Source: UBA4408 sp002389785
GTDB taxonomy: Bacteria > Bacteroidota > Bacteroidia > UBA4408
Assembly (NCBI GenBank): GCA_035438985.1
Contig: DAORJK010000001.1
Span: 62,001-126,000, forward strand
DNA length: 64,000 bases
Direction: 5' to 3'
Translations under genes and position numbers: made by a program
Notes under the pieces: model-generated
The model's input: the letters and a program-made list of their open reading frames with translations, nothing else
What the model was told of the DNA's origin: nothing
Database searches by the model: none
Part shown: positions 37,456 through 47,306 of the stretch, in pieces
Numbering within the stretch: the stretch's first letter is position 1
Layout of the letters: each line of letters opens with the position of its first letter

Positions 37456-38616
37456 ATGTTTAATTATTTCGATTTTGAAGATATACGCCCTTATTCAGCT
37501 GAAGAATTTGCTTCTGCTTGGATTCGAATAAAGGATAACCCTACTTTTCACGCCGCACTTCAATACCTCTTTTCAGAGGACGAACGAAAAAATATAATCG
37601 CAGATTTTCCTAATTTTAACTCAACCCGTGATTTTCAATTGAAAATAATGCATCGGGCAATTCGGAATATTTTATCTCAATCAAGTGCAGGATTGAGCTC
37701 TGGTGGATTTGAAAACATTTCTCCGAATGAGTCGTATACTTTTATTTCCAATCATCGGGACATTTTTTTAGACTCCGGTATTTTACAAATATTATTGGTT
37801 GAACATGGACACGATACCAGTGAAATTACGTTCGGCAATAATTTAATGATGAACCAATTTTTGATAGATATTGGTAAAGTGAATAAGATGTTTACTGTTT
37901 ACCGAACTGGCAATAGACGTGAAATTTATGACAACAGTATTCGTCTTTCGAATTATATGCGCTATGCCATTACTAGCAAAAAACAATCTACCTGGATTGC
38001 CCAACGAAACGGACGCACAAAAAATGGATGGGACGAAACACAAGTAGGATTGTTAAAGATGTTGCAAGTGAGTAAACCTGATAATTTTGAAGAAAGTTTT
38101 GCAGAACTCAACATTGTACCGGTTAGCATTTCGTATGAATTTGAGCCATGTGATATATTAAAAGTTAGGGAAAATTACTATTCATTAAAAGGTAATTATA
38201 CTAAAAGTGCAGATGAAGATGTAAAGAGTATTTTGGCCGGAGTAACTGAAAATAAAGGTCGTGTGCATCTTCAATTGGGCCAACCGCTAAACAGTGTTTT
38301 ACCACAAATAGCAATAGAATCAGATAGTATGAAGGCGCTCAATTATTTTATGGATGCAGAAATAAGCGGAAGCTATCAATTATTCCCAACAAATTATATA
38401 GCCTATGATTTGTTATATTCAAACAGTAAAACTAACTCGCAATATACCGTTGAACAGAAAGAGTACTTTATTCATTACATGCACCAAAAATTAAAACTTG
38501 TGCAAGAAGATGAGCGTACATTACAAAGGCTGTTTCTGGAACTATATGCTAACCCTGTAGCGAACTCCCTTAAATTTAAACCTACTCAATTAAACAGTAC
38601 ATCGGAGGTTCGGTAG
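37456..38616 (+). CDS. 1-acyl-sn-glycerol-3-phosphate acyltransferase family protein
   Basis: A 386-residue PlsC-like glycerolipid acyltransferase, longer than the classical ~240-residue PlsC. The acyltransferase signature is FISNHRDIFLDSGILQIL, where the catalytic His is followed by an Asp after five rather than four residues (or forms HRD directly), and a substrate-binding segment is TVYRTGNRREIYDNS. No clear membrane span. The natural substrate is not predictable; a role in phospholipid or lipid A-like acylation is family-level inference. Single gene after lolA. Confidence 0.75.
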   Translation: MFNYFDFEDIRPYSAEEFASAWIRIKDNPTFHAALQYLFSEDERKNIIADFPNFNSTRDFQLKIMHRAIRNILSQSSAGLSSGGFENISPNESYTFISNHRDIFLDSGILQILLVEHGHDTSEITFGNNLMMNQFLIDIGKVNKMFTVYRTGNRREIYDNSIRLSNYMRYAITSKKQSTWIAQRNGRTKNGWDETQVGLLKMLQVSKPDNFEESFAELNIVPVSISYEFEPCDILKVRENYYSLKGNYTKSADEDVKSILAGVTENKGRVHLQLGQPLNSVLPQIAIESDSMKALNYFMDAEISGSYQLFPTNYIAYDLLYSNSKTNSQYTVEQKEYFIHYMHQKLKLVQEDERTLQRLFLELYANPVANSLKFKPTQLNSTSEVR

Positions 38617-38653
38617 TAAAGCTGCTTCTACTCCGATCAACTCACATTCAATT

Positions 38654-38692
38654 TCACCTCTCGGGCATTTTCGTAAACAAGAGGTGATTTTT
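38654..38692 (+). terminator. terminator between the acyltransferase gene and lhgO
   Basis: TCACCTCT (38654-38661) pairs with AGAGGTGA (38680-38687) across an 18-base loop, followed by a T run. It lies in the 115-base convergent gap, after the acyltransferase gene. Confidence 0.6.
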
Positions 38693-38731
38693 GCAAGCGT
38701 TCGACAGCTCTTTACAGTTCAAAAAGTAGAT

Positions 38732-39952
38732 TTAATTTAAATTAAAATATTCGGTGGCCATCTGTTCAATGGCCGTTCCAATAGCTAAAGAAGCAGTAGC
38801 TGCAGGTGATGGAGCATTTAATACATGAATGGCATTTCCATTTTTTTCAATTTTAAAATCATCAATCATTTCCCCTTCAGGCGCCAAAGCCATTGCACGA
38901 ACTCCTGCACGTCCTGGAACCAAATCATCCATTTCTAAAGAGGGGATCAATTTATGTAATCGTTTTAAAAATAACTTCTTAGAAAAAGCTCCCTTATATT
39001 CATCAAGTCCAAATCGCCAATGCTTTTTGAAAAATTTCCAAGTACCACCGAAGGTAAATGCATCCACTGTATCTTTCAGTGAAAAATCAGTTTTACCGTA
39101 ACCTTCGCGTTTAAATACAAAAACAGCGTTTGGTCCACATTCTGTTCCACCGTGTATCATTCGTGTAAAATGTACTCCCAAGAAGGGGAATTGAGGATTG
39201 GGGACAGGGTATATTAAATTTCTTACCTTTTTCATACCCTTTTCAGAAAGATCATAATAATCACCTCTAAATCCAACAATAGCGGCATCTGAGCGTGTGC
39301 CTTCTTTTTTTGCAATTCTGTCACTTTGCAATCCGGCACAAGTGATGATGTACTTTCCACTAAAATTTCCTTTTGGTGTAACTACAGTTGTGCTATCTGC
39401 ATGCTTTTCAAAAGCAGTTACTTCATGTCCGGTTAGCACTTTACTTCCTGTGAATTTTGCACGAATTAATTCGGTGTATTTTCTAGAAACATCGGCATAA
39501 TCAATGATTCCTGTGCAAGGCACCCAAATTCCCGAAATGCCCTCGCAATAAGGTTCAATTTCCTTTATTTTATTTGCATCGATTATTTCAAGCCCTTCCA
39601 CATCATTAGCAATTCCGTTATTGAACACTTTGTTCATGTGTGCTAATTCGCTTTGCTCTGTGGCAACAATAATTTTTCCACAGATGTCATGTGCAATTTT
39701 ATGTTCTTTTGCAAATAATACAAGCTCCCTACGGCCATCAACGCAATTTTTAGCTTTGTAGCTACCGGGTTTGTAATAAATACCTGAATGAATTACCCCT
39801 GAATTATGACCGGTTTGATGGGCGGCTACTTCGTTCTCCTTTTCAAGTACCAGAATTCGTTTGGATGGAAATCGTGTATTAATTTTATATGCGGTTGCCA
39901 GACCAACGATTCCCCCTCCTACAATAATTATATCGTATTTGTTGTTTTCCAT
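38732..39952 (-). CDS. lhgO: L-2-hydroxyglutarate oxidase (FAD-dependent)
   Basis: Oxidises L-2-hydroxyglutarate to 2-oxoglutarate, a metabolite-repair reaction linked to the respiratory chain. I start at the ATG at 39952 (MENNKYDIIIVGGG), 406 residues; an upstream in-frame start at 39973 adds seven atypical residues. FAD-binding motif DIIIVGGGIVGLATAYKI; then EKENEVAAHQTGHNSGVIHS, GKYIITCAGLQSDRIA and, near the end, VPGRAGVRAMALAPEGEM. These match LhgO of the DAO superfamily. Single gene. Confidence 0.9.
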   Translation of the reverse strand: MENNKYDIIIVGGGIVGLATAYKINTRFPSKRILVLEKENEVAAHQTGHNSGVIHSGIYYKPGSYKAKNCVDGRRELVLFAKEHKIAHDICGKIIVATEQSELAHMNKVFNNGIANDVEGLEIIDANKIKEIEPYCEGISGIWVPCTGIIDYADVSRKYTELIRAKFTGSKVLTGHEVTAFEKHADSTTVVTPKGNFSGKYIITCAGLQSDRIAKKEGTRSDAAIVGFRGDYYDLSEKGMKKVRNLIYPVPNPQFPFLGVHFTRMIHGGTECGPNAVFVFKREGYGKTDFSLKDTVDAFTFGGTWKFFKKHWRFGLDEYKGAFSKKLFLKRLHKLIPSLEMDDLVPGRAGVRAMALAPEGEMIDDFKIEKNGNAIHVLNAPSPAATASLAIGTAIEQMATEYFNLN

Positions 39953-40035
39953 ATTGTAATAAATGAGCTGCAAATATAAACAGCCTTTTCATACAATACT
40001 TGTAAATATGATTGCTTGATTATGATTTCTATATA

Positions 40036-40863
40036 CTACCCTTCAATACGCTGTTCACCACTGTAAATATTGAATCGTTCAGCTTTTACGAATCCTATTA
40101 AGGTAATATTAAAGTCATGGGCCAACTGCACGGCAAGGCTTGAAGGTGCACCAATTGCTACCACTATTTTAATACCGGCAATTGCTGCCTTTTGCAACAG
40201 CTCAAAACTGGCTCTGCCACTCAGTACTAATAGGTGTTCGCTTAATGGCAATAACTCATTTATCAAACCGTAACCAATTAATTTATCCAAAGCGTTATGG
40301 CGACCAACATCTTCCCGCAAAAAAAGAAAATTTCCCTTTAAATCAAACAGTGCAGAAGCATGAATTCCTCCTGTACTGCTAAAAACGGTTTGTTCATTTC
40401 GAATTGAATGAGCCAGTTGTTTAATGATTTCAGCCTTAATTAAAATTGTATCGTTGGGTAATCTTTCGCTGACTATCGATACTGCTTCAATGGATGATTT
40501 ACCGCATACTCCACAACTGGAACTCGTATAAAAATTTCGCTCAAGTTTCTTCAATTCGGGATGTATATCAGGTTTCAGCTTAATTAATACCTTATTTAAG
40601 TCACTGTTATTTTGTGCAACACTTTCAACTTGGCTTATGTTTTTTAAAATACCTTCTGTAAATAAAAAACCCAAAGCCAGCTCTTGATCATTACCAGGAG
40701 TGCGCATGGTTACGGAAACAGGCGTATTCATTGTTTGATTTACCTTTCCGTATTGCAATTGAATTTCGAGAGGCTCCTCTATTGCGACACTATCTTCAAT
40801 AATTTCAGATTCGGTTTGACTTATGCGTTTAATTTTTACTTGCTTGATAGCTGTTTGTAACAT
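40036..40863 (-). CDS. fdhD: formate dehydrogenase accessory sulfurtransferase FdhD
   Basis: Transfers sulfur to the molybdenum cofactor of formate dehydrogenase. The 275-residue product has the key CXXC motif in SSSCGVCGKSS (around 135), preceded by ELALGFLFTEGIL, and later TGGIHASALFD, REDVGRHNALDKLIGYG and LVLSGRASFELLQKAA, all diagnostic of FdhD. No formate dehydrogenase subunit gene is in the window, so the target lies elsewhere in the genome. Single gene. Confidence 0.95.
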   Translation of the reverse strand: MLQTAIKQVKIKRISQTESEIIEDSVAIEEPLEIQLQYGKVNQTMNTPVSVTMRTPGNDQELALGFLFTEGILKNISQVESVAQNNSDLNKVLIKLKPDIHPELKKLERNFYTSSSCGVCGKSSIEAVSIVSERLPNDTILIKAEIIKQLAHSIRNEQTVFSSTGGIHASALFDLKGNFLFLREDVGRHNALDKLIGYGLINELLPLSEHLLVLSGRASFELLQKAAIAGIKIVVAIGAPSSLAVQLAHDFNITLIGFVKAERFNIYSGEQRIEG

Positions 40864-41037
40864 ATTTCAAAGTTAATTAATCTATTGTTATATTGATTAA
40901 CAAACATTGCCAATTGATTGGTGCAGGTTAGCTAAAACTTTGGTAATTTCGCCTCCATTAGTTATCGAAATACAACTATACATTTATATCAGTATTCAAA
41001 TTAATTATACACATCCTATTAACGAATTAACTATTCA

Positions 41038-43713
41038 ATGAAAAAATTTATTAAAATTTCAGGAATTGTTGTGATCCTGCTTCTTGCCATAACCTTGCTA
41101 TTGCCAATTATTTTTAAGGATAAAATTATTGCTAAAATTAAGGAGGAAGCCAATAAAAATTTAAATGCAAAGTTAGATTTTGGGGAATTCGATTTGACAC
41201 TGATCAGTAGTTTTCCTGATTTCAAATTTACCCTGAACAACTTAAGTATTGCAGGAATTAATGAGTTTGAAGGCGATACTTTACTCAGCACCGACAATCT
41301 CTTGTTGAATGTGAATTTGATGAGTGTAATTAGTGGGAGTCAATACAAGATTAATAGTATAGTGCTTGATCATCCTTCAATTAAAGCCATTGTTCTAAAA
41401 GGTGGCAAAGCTAATTGGGACATTACTAAATCTGATACAGCTGCTGTTGCAACGTCCGGAGAATCAGCTCCTTTTAAAATGACTTTGAAAAACTTTCAAA
41501 TCATTGAAGGAACTATAATTTACGAAGATGCGGATTTGGGAATTTCAACCCAATTGAAAAATTTAAATCATCAACTATCCGGTGATTTTACGGCCGATGA
41601 ATTTATGCTTTCAACGAGTACGGATATAGCTTCATTTACCATGAATTATGGTGGTATTACATATTTAAGTAATGTTAAAACAAAAATTCTGGCTGATTTT
41701 GATGCCAACATGCCTCAATTTAAATTTATCTTAAAAAACAATGAGTTTAGTTTTAATGATTTAACTTTTGGACTCGACGGATACTTTGCAATGCCCAAAG
41801 AAGATATGGATATGGACTTAAAATTCAATGCAAAAAAAGCTGATTTCAAATCCTTTCTTTCATTAATTCCGGGAACCTACACCAAAGATTTTGCGAATGT
41901 AAAAACTTCCGGAAAACTTGCCTTTGATGGTTTTGTAAAAGGAATTTATTCTGAAAAAACGATGCCTTCTTTTGGTGTAAAGATTAACATTGATAATGCC
42001 ATGTTTAAGTATCCAAGTTTACCAAAATCGGTAAACAATATTTGGGTTGATGTAAACATTAAAAACAAAGATGGAGAACCAGATCATACTATTATTGATA
42101 TCAATAAATTTCATGTTGAAATGGCTGAAAACCCTGTTGATATGCGAATGCACATAGCCACTCCGGTTAGCGACCCGAATATAGATGGGGAAATAAAAGG
42201 AAAAGTTGTATTGAATACAGTGAAAGAATTTATTCCGTTAGAAGCTGATCAAAAACTGAGCGGCACCGTGATTGCGGATATTGTTTTAAAAGGAAGAATG
42301 AGCAGTATAGATAAAAAGCAATACGAGAATTTTACAGCCAAAGGTCAAGTTTCGGTTCAAGACATGGATTACAAAAGCAAGGATACACCATACGGTATCA
42401 ACATAAAAAATGCAGTGCTAAATTTTACACCACAGCAAGTTGAACTGGCACAATTTGATGCATTACTTGGCAAAAGCGATTTACATGCAAATGGAAGTAT
42501 GGAAAATTTTATTGCTTATGCATTGCAAGATGATAAACTAAAAGGTCGTTTCAATTTTCAAAGTAGCTTTCTTGATTTGAACGAATTAATGGGCTCTGAT
42601 GAATCAGCAACCACAGCTGATACTGCTACTTCTGAAATGATTCAAGTTCCTTCGAATCTTGATTTTACTATAAATGCTGCATTGGCAAAAGTACTGTACG
42701 ATAACATGCAGTTGGATGCTGTGTCGGGAACAGTAAGGGTGAAAGATGCTATAGCGAGTATGGAAAATTTGAAAATGAATCTTTTGGATGGCAGTTTAAT
42801 TATGAATGGCTTTTACAATACGGCGAATTTGAAAAAGCCTTTAATGGATTTCGACTTAACAATTACTGACTGGGATTTACCGAAGACATACAAAACATTC
42901 AATACCATCGAAAAGCTTGCTCCTATTGCAAAATATGGTACCGGTAAATTTTCCGCCAAAGTGCAACTGGCTGCAGCCATGGATCATCAATTAAATATTG
43001 ATTTAAAGTCGTTAACCGGTTATGGGAAACTACAAACTAAAAATGTTGTCATTTCAGGCTTTGAGCCCATCAATAAAGTGGCCGATGCCATTAAAATGGA
43101 AAAGTACAAACGCTTGGATTTGAGCAATACCAATTTATCATTTAAGTTTAAAGACGGGCGCGTAAACATTGATCCTTTTGATGTTAAATTAGGTTCAAGC
43201 AAACTTACCATCGCCGGATCAAATGGCTTTGATGAAAGTATTGACTATACCATGAATTTTGATATACCACGCAGTGAATTTGGAAGTCAGGCTAATGCAG
43301 TAGTGGATGGATTGATATCACAAGCAAATTCAAAAGGTGCAAATTTAAGCGCAGGCGAACGTGTTGCACTGGCTGTAATGGTAGGAGGAACAGTGAGCAA
43401 ACCCATTATTAAAACCGGTCTTAAAAATACAGCCGGAGGAATGATTGACAATTTAAAAGATCAGGCAAAGGCTGAATTTGACAAGAAAAAAGCAGAACTT
43501 GAAAACCAAGCCAAAGCTGAAGCTGAAAAATTGAAAGCCAAAGCCGAAGCTGAATTGGAAGCTCAAAAATCAAAAGCGCAAGCTGAATTTGATCGTCAAA
43601 AGAAAGAAGCTGAAGCCAAGGCAAAAGCTGAAGCCGACCGATTAAAAAAGGAAGCGGAGGAGCGTGCTAAGAAAGAAGCAAAAGACAAATTAAAAGGATT
43701 GTTTGGAAAATAA
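41038..43713 (+). CDS. AsmA-like membrane-anchored protein with a charged coiled-coil tail
   Basis: An 891-residue protein of the AsmA/TamB-like (bridge-forming lipid transfer) group. One N-terminal span (about 5-25, ISGIVVILLLAITLLLPIIF) anchors a long periplasmic beta-rich region with the family opening DFTLISSFPDFKFTLNNLSI-like sequence (shown as DLTLISSFPDFKFTLNNLS) and repeated strand patterns. The C-terminal AsmA part covers about 600-800. Residues 801-891 are an unusual Lys/Ala/Glu coiled coil (AKAEAEKLKAKAEAELEAQK and similar) ending KLKGLFGK. Probable role in lipid transport or outer-membrane homeostasis. A small palindrome with T run (43731-43749) follows. Confidence 0.82.
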   Translation: MKKFIKISGIVVILLLAITLLLPIIFKDKIIAKIKEEANKNLNAKLDFGEFDLTLISSFPDFKFTLNNLSIAGINEFEGDTLLSTDNLLLNVNLMSVISGSQYKINSIVLDHPSIKAIVLKGGKANWDITKSDTAAVATSGESAPFKMTLKNFQIIEGTIIYEDADLGISTQLKNLNHQLSGDFTADEFMLSTSTDIASFTMNYGGITYLSNVKTKILADFDANMPQFKFILKNNEFSFNDLTFGLDGYFAMPKEDMDMDLKFNAKKADFKSFLSLIPGTYTKDFANVKTSGKLAFDGFVKGIYSEKTMPSFGVKINIDNAMFKYPSLPKSVNNIWVDVNIKNKDGEPDHTIIDINKFHVEMAENPVDMRMHIATPVSDPNIDGEIKGKVVLNTVKEFIPLEADQKLSGTVIADIVLKGRMSSIDKKQYENFTAKGQVSVQDMDYKSKDTPYGINIKNAVLNFTPQQVELAQFDALLGKSDLHANGSMENFIAYALQDDKLKGRFNFQSSFLDLNELMGSDESATTADTATSEMIQVPSNLDFTINAALAKVLYDNMQLDAVSGTVRVKDAIASMENLKMNLLDGSLIMNGFYNTANLKKPLMDFDLTITDWDLPKTYKTFNTIEKLAPIAKYGTGKFSAKVQLAAAMDHQLNIDLKSLTGYGKLQTKNVVISGFEPINKVADAIKMEKYKRLDLSNTNLSFKFKDGRVNIDPFDVKLGSSKLTIAGSNGFDESIDYTMNFDIPRSEFGSQANAVVDGLISQANSKGANLSAGERVALAVMVGGTVSKPIIKTGLKNTAGGMIDNLKDQAKAEFDKKKAELENQAKAEAEKLKAKAEAELEAQKSKAQAEFDRQKKEAEAKAKAEADRLKKEAEERAKKEAKDKLKGLFGK

Positions 43714-43772
43714 AATGACAAATTATTCTTCTAAAATTTTAGTTTTTTTACTTCTGTGTAGAGCCTAATTTA

Positions 43773-45749
43773 ATGAATATGAGACAAAAAATTCTTTTGC
43801 TTGCACTACTGTTACATTTTTTAAAAGGGCAAGCGCAAGATGAGAAACAAGCTTGTTCATCCATCCAAAACCCGAAAGCAGAAAAGCTTTTTGAGAAAGG
43901 TATTGACAAAAAAAAATACGATTTCAAAGAGCGGAAAGAATTTTTACTTAAGGCAGTTGAAGAGGTTCCAGATTATGCAGCAGCATTAAATGCCTTAGGA
44001 AATTGTGCAATAACCGTTGCTAAGGGAGATGGAACATCATTTGCTCCGGCTCAAAAGTATTTTTCAAAAGCAGTGGAACTTTGTCCTGATGTAAATCCCT
44101 ATGCCTACTTTTATTTAGGACTGATCGCTTATGGTGCCGAAAAATACGAGGAAGCAGGCAAGCACATGGAAAAATTTTTGACTTACGATGAAAGCACAAA
44201 AAAAGACGAAGACTATACCAAAGCCAGTAAAATCTTAAAAGAATCTAAATTTTTTGAGGCTGTTTTTAAAAATCCAGTTCCATTTGATCCCAAAGCTGTA
44301 AAAGGAATTTGCACGTATGAAGATGAATTTTTGGCAATGATGTCGCCCGACAATGAACAAATTTATTTTACAAAACGCTTCATGAAACAAGGTAAAAATG
44401 AATTAACTCCTCATCAGGTTGAAGAATTTGAATTTGCTACAAAAGGTGCAGACGGCTACACATCGGTTGAAGCATTGCCACCTCCTTTTAATATTGGAGA
44501 AAATTATGGAGGTACAACTTTTTCGCTTGATAATAAACACATGTACATTACCATGTGTAAACCCGATAAACGTGGATCAATGAACTGCGATATCTTCAGT
44601 TCAGATTTAGTAGATGGTAAATGGACTGAATTAAAAAATCTTGGACCAAATGTAAATACAGCGGATGGCTGGGAATCACAGCCAACTTTATCTTCGGATG
44701 GAAGAATATTGTACTTTTCAAGTGCGCGTGCCGATAGCAAAGGGATGGATATTTACAAAAGTGAAAAGAACGAGGCAGGCGATTGGCTGCCGGCTCAAAA
44801 TCTGGGTTCCCCGGTAAACACCGATGGAAATGAAAAGTCGCCGTTTATTCATAGTGACAGTCAAACACTTTATTTTTCGAGTGATGGGCAACCCGGGTTA
44901 GGAGGATTTGACATTTTTTACACCAAACTCGATATGGCTACTTTTAATTGGCAACTTCCTAAAAACATTGGATATCCCATAAATACTGACAAAGATGAGC
45001 TTGGCTTTTTTGTGAGTACGGATGGTAAACTGGGTTATTTTTCATCGAATCAACTGAAAGGTAAAGGAGCTGGAGGATACGATGTTTTTTCGTTTGAATT
45101 ATATAAAGAAGCACGACCAGAAAAAATACTTTTTATTAAAGGTGAAATTAAAGACGAGTCGAGTGCCAATTTAGCCAAAGCAAAAATTGAAGTGAAAAAT
45201 CTCGATACAAAAAAAATAACTACTATTCCGGTCGATTCAGTGAGTGGTACTTATGCCGTAGTAGTAACCATAAAGAACAATGAAGATGTACTGCTTACAG
45301 TAAAAAATCCCGGCTCTTCATTTACTTCACAAATCATTCATAGTGCAGATTCGGTTATAGGTAAACCACAAAAACTTAATTTATCTATTGATTCAATACG
45401 TGTTGGTAGTACGTATAAGATTAACAACATTAATTATAAATCAAATTCGGCCGACTTAACACCTGAAAGTAAATTTATTTTAGAAGAGTTTGCTGCATAT
45501 TTAAAGGAGAATCCAACTATTAAGCTTGAAATACATGGACATACTGACAATGCCGGATCACCGGCTAGTAATTTAGCATTAAGTACCGACCGAGCCTATA
45601 CCATTTATGATGTATTACAACAACAAGGTATTTCAAAAGTTCGCATGAGTTACAAGGGATTTGGTGGTACAAAACCTATAGCCAATAATGCAACAGAAGA
45701 GGGAAAGGCCAAAAATCGCAGAACCGAATTTGTGGTATTATCAAATTAA
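43773..45749 (+). CDS. OmpA-family protein with TPR and PD40 repeats
   Basis: A 658-residue outer-membrane-associated protein. In order: signal peptide (about 1-21); TPR-like helices (about 28-150); a WD40-like PD40 beta-propeller (about 180-420) with YFTKRF, LYFSSARADSKGMDIYKSEK and LYFSSDGQPGLGGFDIFYTK; a carboxypeptidase-regulatory-like/beta region (about 430-530); and a C-terminal OmpA peptidoglycan-binding domain (about 545-658) with EIHGHTDNAGSPASNLALST and RRTEFVV. This architecture is typical of Bacteroidota, including proteins linked to gliding or type IX secretion such as the PorE/SprF-associated group. Role is inferred from family only. Confidence 0.85.
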   Translation: MNMRQKILLLALLLHFLKGQAQDEKQACSSIQNPKAEKLFEKGIDKKKYDFKERKEFLLKAVEEVPDYAAALNALGNCAITVAKGDGTSFAPAQKYFSKAVELCPDVNPYAYFYLGLIAYGAEKYEEAGKHMEKFLTYDESTKKDEDYTKASKILKESKFFEAVFKNPVPFDPKAVKGICTYEDEFLAMMSPDNEQIYFTKRFMKQGKNELTPHQVEEFEFATKGADGYTSVEALPPPFNIGENYGGTTFSLDNKHMYITMCKPDKRGSMNCDIFSSDLVDGKWTELKNLGPNVNTADGWESQPTLSSDGRILYFSSARADSKGMDIYKSEKNEAGDWLPAQNLGSPVNTDGNEKSPFIHSDSQTLYFSSDGQPGLGGFDIFYTKLDMATFNWQLPKNIGYPINTDKDELGFFVSTDGKLGYFSSNQLKGKGAGGYDVFSFELYKEARPEKILFIKGEIKDESSANLAKAKIEVKNLDTKKITTIPVDSVSGTYAVVVTIKNNEDVLLTVKNPGSSFTSQIIHSADSVIGKPQKLNLSIDSIRVGSTYKINNINYKSNSADLTPESKFILEEFAAYLKENPTIKLEIHGHTDNAGSPASNLALSTDRAYTIYDVLQQQGISKVRMSYKGFGGTKPIANNATEEGKAKNRRTEFVVLSN

Positions 45750-45757
45750 AACTCAGG

Positions 45758-46351
45758 ATGAATTTTTTAGCTCATTTATATTTATCGGGAGAAGATACTG
45801 AATTACTAATTGGAAATTTTATTGCTGATTCAGTGAAAGGAAAAGCTCATGAAAAATATCCGGTCGGAATTCAAAAAGGAATTATTTTGCATCGGAGAAT
45901 TGATACGTTTACCGATACACATACCATTGTTTTGCAAAGTTGCAAGCGATTATGGGATGAATACCGTCATTATTCACCTGTGATTGTAGATATTTTTTAC
46001 GATCATTATTTAGCTGCAAATTGGAGCAATTATTCTACCGTTAGTTTAGCCTCCTTTGCTGATAATTGTTACCGCATTTTGAATGAAAACAAAGCCCATC
46101 TTCCTGATAAAACAAGCTATATGTTTGACTATATGAGCAAACAAAATTGGTTGTTGAATTATGCGCAAATTGAGGGCATTAAACGCACGTTAACAGGAAT
46201 GTCGAAAAGAACACCCTTTGATTCAAAGATGGAAACAGCTGTTGAAAGCATGATTGAACACTATGCTGATTTCAAAAACGAGTTTGAACTTTTTTTTGAA
46301 GAACTTAGAAGCTACGTTGCCAATGAAACCATTAAATTGGCTCAATTATAA
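45758..46351 (+). CDS. acyl carrier protein phosphodiesterase (AcpH-like)
   Basis: Removes the phosphopantetheine group from acyl carrier protein, on family evidence. In 197 residues, the N-terminus MNFLAHLYLSGEDTELLIGN matches the ACP phosphodiesterase pattern; FIADSVKG and ILHRRIDTFTDTH supply the metal-binding His/Asp residues of the HD-like fold; DIFYDHYLAANW follows. It is 8 bases after the OmpA-like gene and overlaps the convergent gene's end by 6 bases. In vivo function in Bacteroidota is not established. Confidence 0.85.
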   Translation: MNFLAHLYLSGEDTELLIGNFIADSVKGKAHEKYPVGIQKGIILHRRIDTFTDTHTIVLQSCKRLWDEYRHYSPVIVDIFYDHYLAANWSNYSTVSLASFADNCYRILNENKAHLPDKTSYMFDYMSKQNWLLNYAQIEGIKRTLTGMSKRTPFDSKMETAVESMIEHYADFKNEFELFFEELRSYVANETIKLAQL

Positions 46352-47266
46352 TCCGTAAAACAAACGCAAACCAATAGCATTTTGTAATCGAGGTGGTGGG
46401 TTTACTTCCACCTTTATTTGCTCGTATGTTGGGGAATACAACAATTGGATTTTGGTTTTCGCATTTACATTAAAATTAAATCCAACGCCGGCGAATGCTC
46501 CAAAACCAACGCCACCCGGACGCCTGGAAGCAGCAGTTGCATTTGGTAAATTAGGATCATAATAAGTGGTAAGATCAATCGTGAGTGAATTAATTTGAAT
46601 GGCATTTTTATCGAATTTTGCAAACGTTGCATTTAGTCCTCCTTCTACAATAAAATTTACCTTTTCATCAGCTTCACCTGTTAAATGCTGATATCCCACT
46701 TGAATTGCTAATCGCTGTTCGCCTCCATTAATTGCAAATGTATTGACAGTTTTTTGCAAATTATTACTATTGACTCTTGGCACAGTAGTGATGGTAAAAT
46801 TTCCGGCAGCTGTAAGCTGGGAGGCATTTGCATTTATAATAATGGCACCATTGTCACGCACGCTGAAACGTCCGTTTAATCCAACATTAAAAGCTATATT
46901 ATAACGCATATTTACAGGCATATCGCTTTCGGTAAATACCCAGTCACCATGCTGCACACCAAGTGCTTCGGCTATCAAATCTTGCTGGCCATTATATCCT
47001 CCGTATTGGTTTATAATTTTTGTGTACATAAAACTGTTGTAAAATGTATTTCTTTGACCACCCAAGTCAAAGCCGTAGCCATCGTATACATATGCAGTTT
47101 TATTATTCGCAAAATAGCTACCTACATATATTCCTGCATGAAATCGCTTAGATTTAACGGTAGTTTCCTCTTCGTTATATGTTTCCTCGTCGGATTCCTG
47201 AGCAAAAGTTACGAAGTGGGTGTAACTAAACAAAAAGACTATGATTTGAAGTATTCGAAGTGACAT
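46346..47266 (-). CDS. predicted outer-membrane beta-barrel protein, function unknown
   Basis: A 306-residue exported protein. A signal peptide (LRILQIIVFLFSYTHFVTFA) precedes an acidic spacer (EESDEETYNEEE-like) and a body rich in alternating aromatic/glycine strands: GIYVGSYFANNKTAYVYDG, RLAIQVGYQHLTGE, GGVGFGAFAGVGFNFNVNAK, ending AIGLRLFYGL, all consistent with a small beta-barrel. No named family recognised. Overlaps the AcpH-like gene by 6 bases at the 3' ends. Confidence 0.6.
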   Translation of the reverse strand: MSLRILQIIVFLFSYTHFVTFAQESDEETYNEEETTVKSKRFHAGIYVGSYFANNKTAYVYDGYGFDLGGQRNTFYNSFMYTKIINQYGGYNGQQDLIAEALGVQHGDWVFTESDMPVNMRYNIAFNVGLNGRFSVRDNGAIIINANASQLTAAGNFTITTVPRVNSNNLQKTVNTFAINGGEQRLAIQVGYQHLTGEADEKVNFIVEGGLNATFAKFDKNAIQINSLTIDLTTYYDPNLPNATAASRRPGGVGFGAFAGVGFNFNVNAKTKIQLLYSPTYEQIKVEVNPPPRLQNAIGLRLFYGL

Positions 47267-47306
47267 CGTGTAAGTTTTAAAATGAAATATCTAGCACGAA
47301 TGTATT

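Noticed and set aside
43421..43624. Leu/Gln-rich minus-strand frame opposite the AsmA tail
   Set aside because: Arises from the repetitive Lys/Ala/Glu codons of the coiled coil read backwards.
43731..43749. CTAAAATTTTAG palindrome followed by T run as terminator
   Set aside because: The palindrome has no room for a proper loop and only AT pairs; too weak to call.
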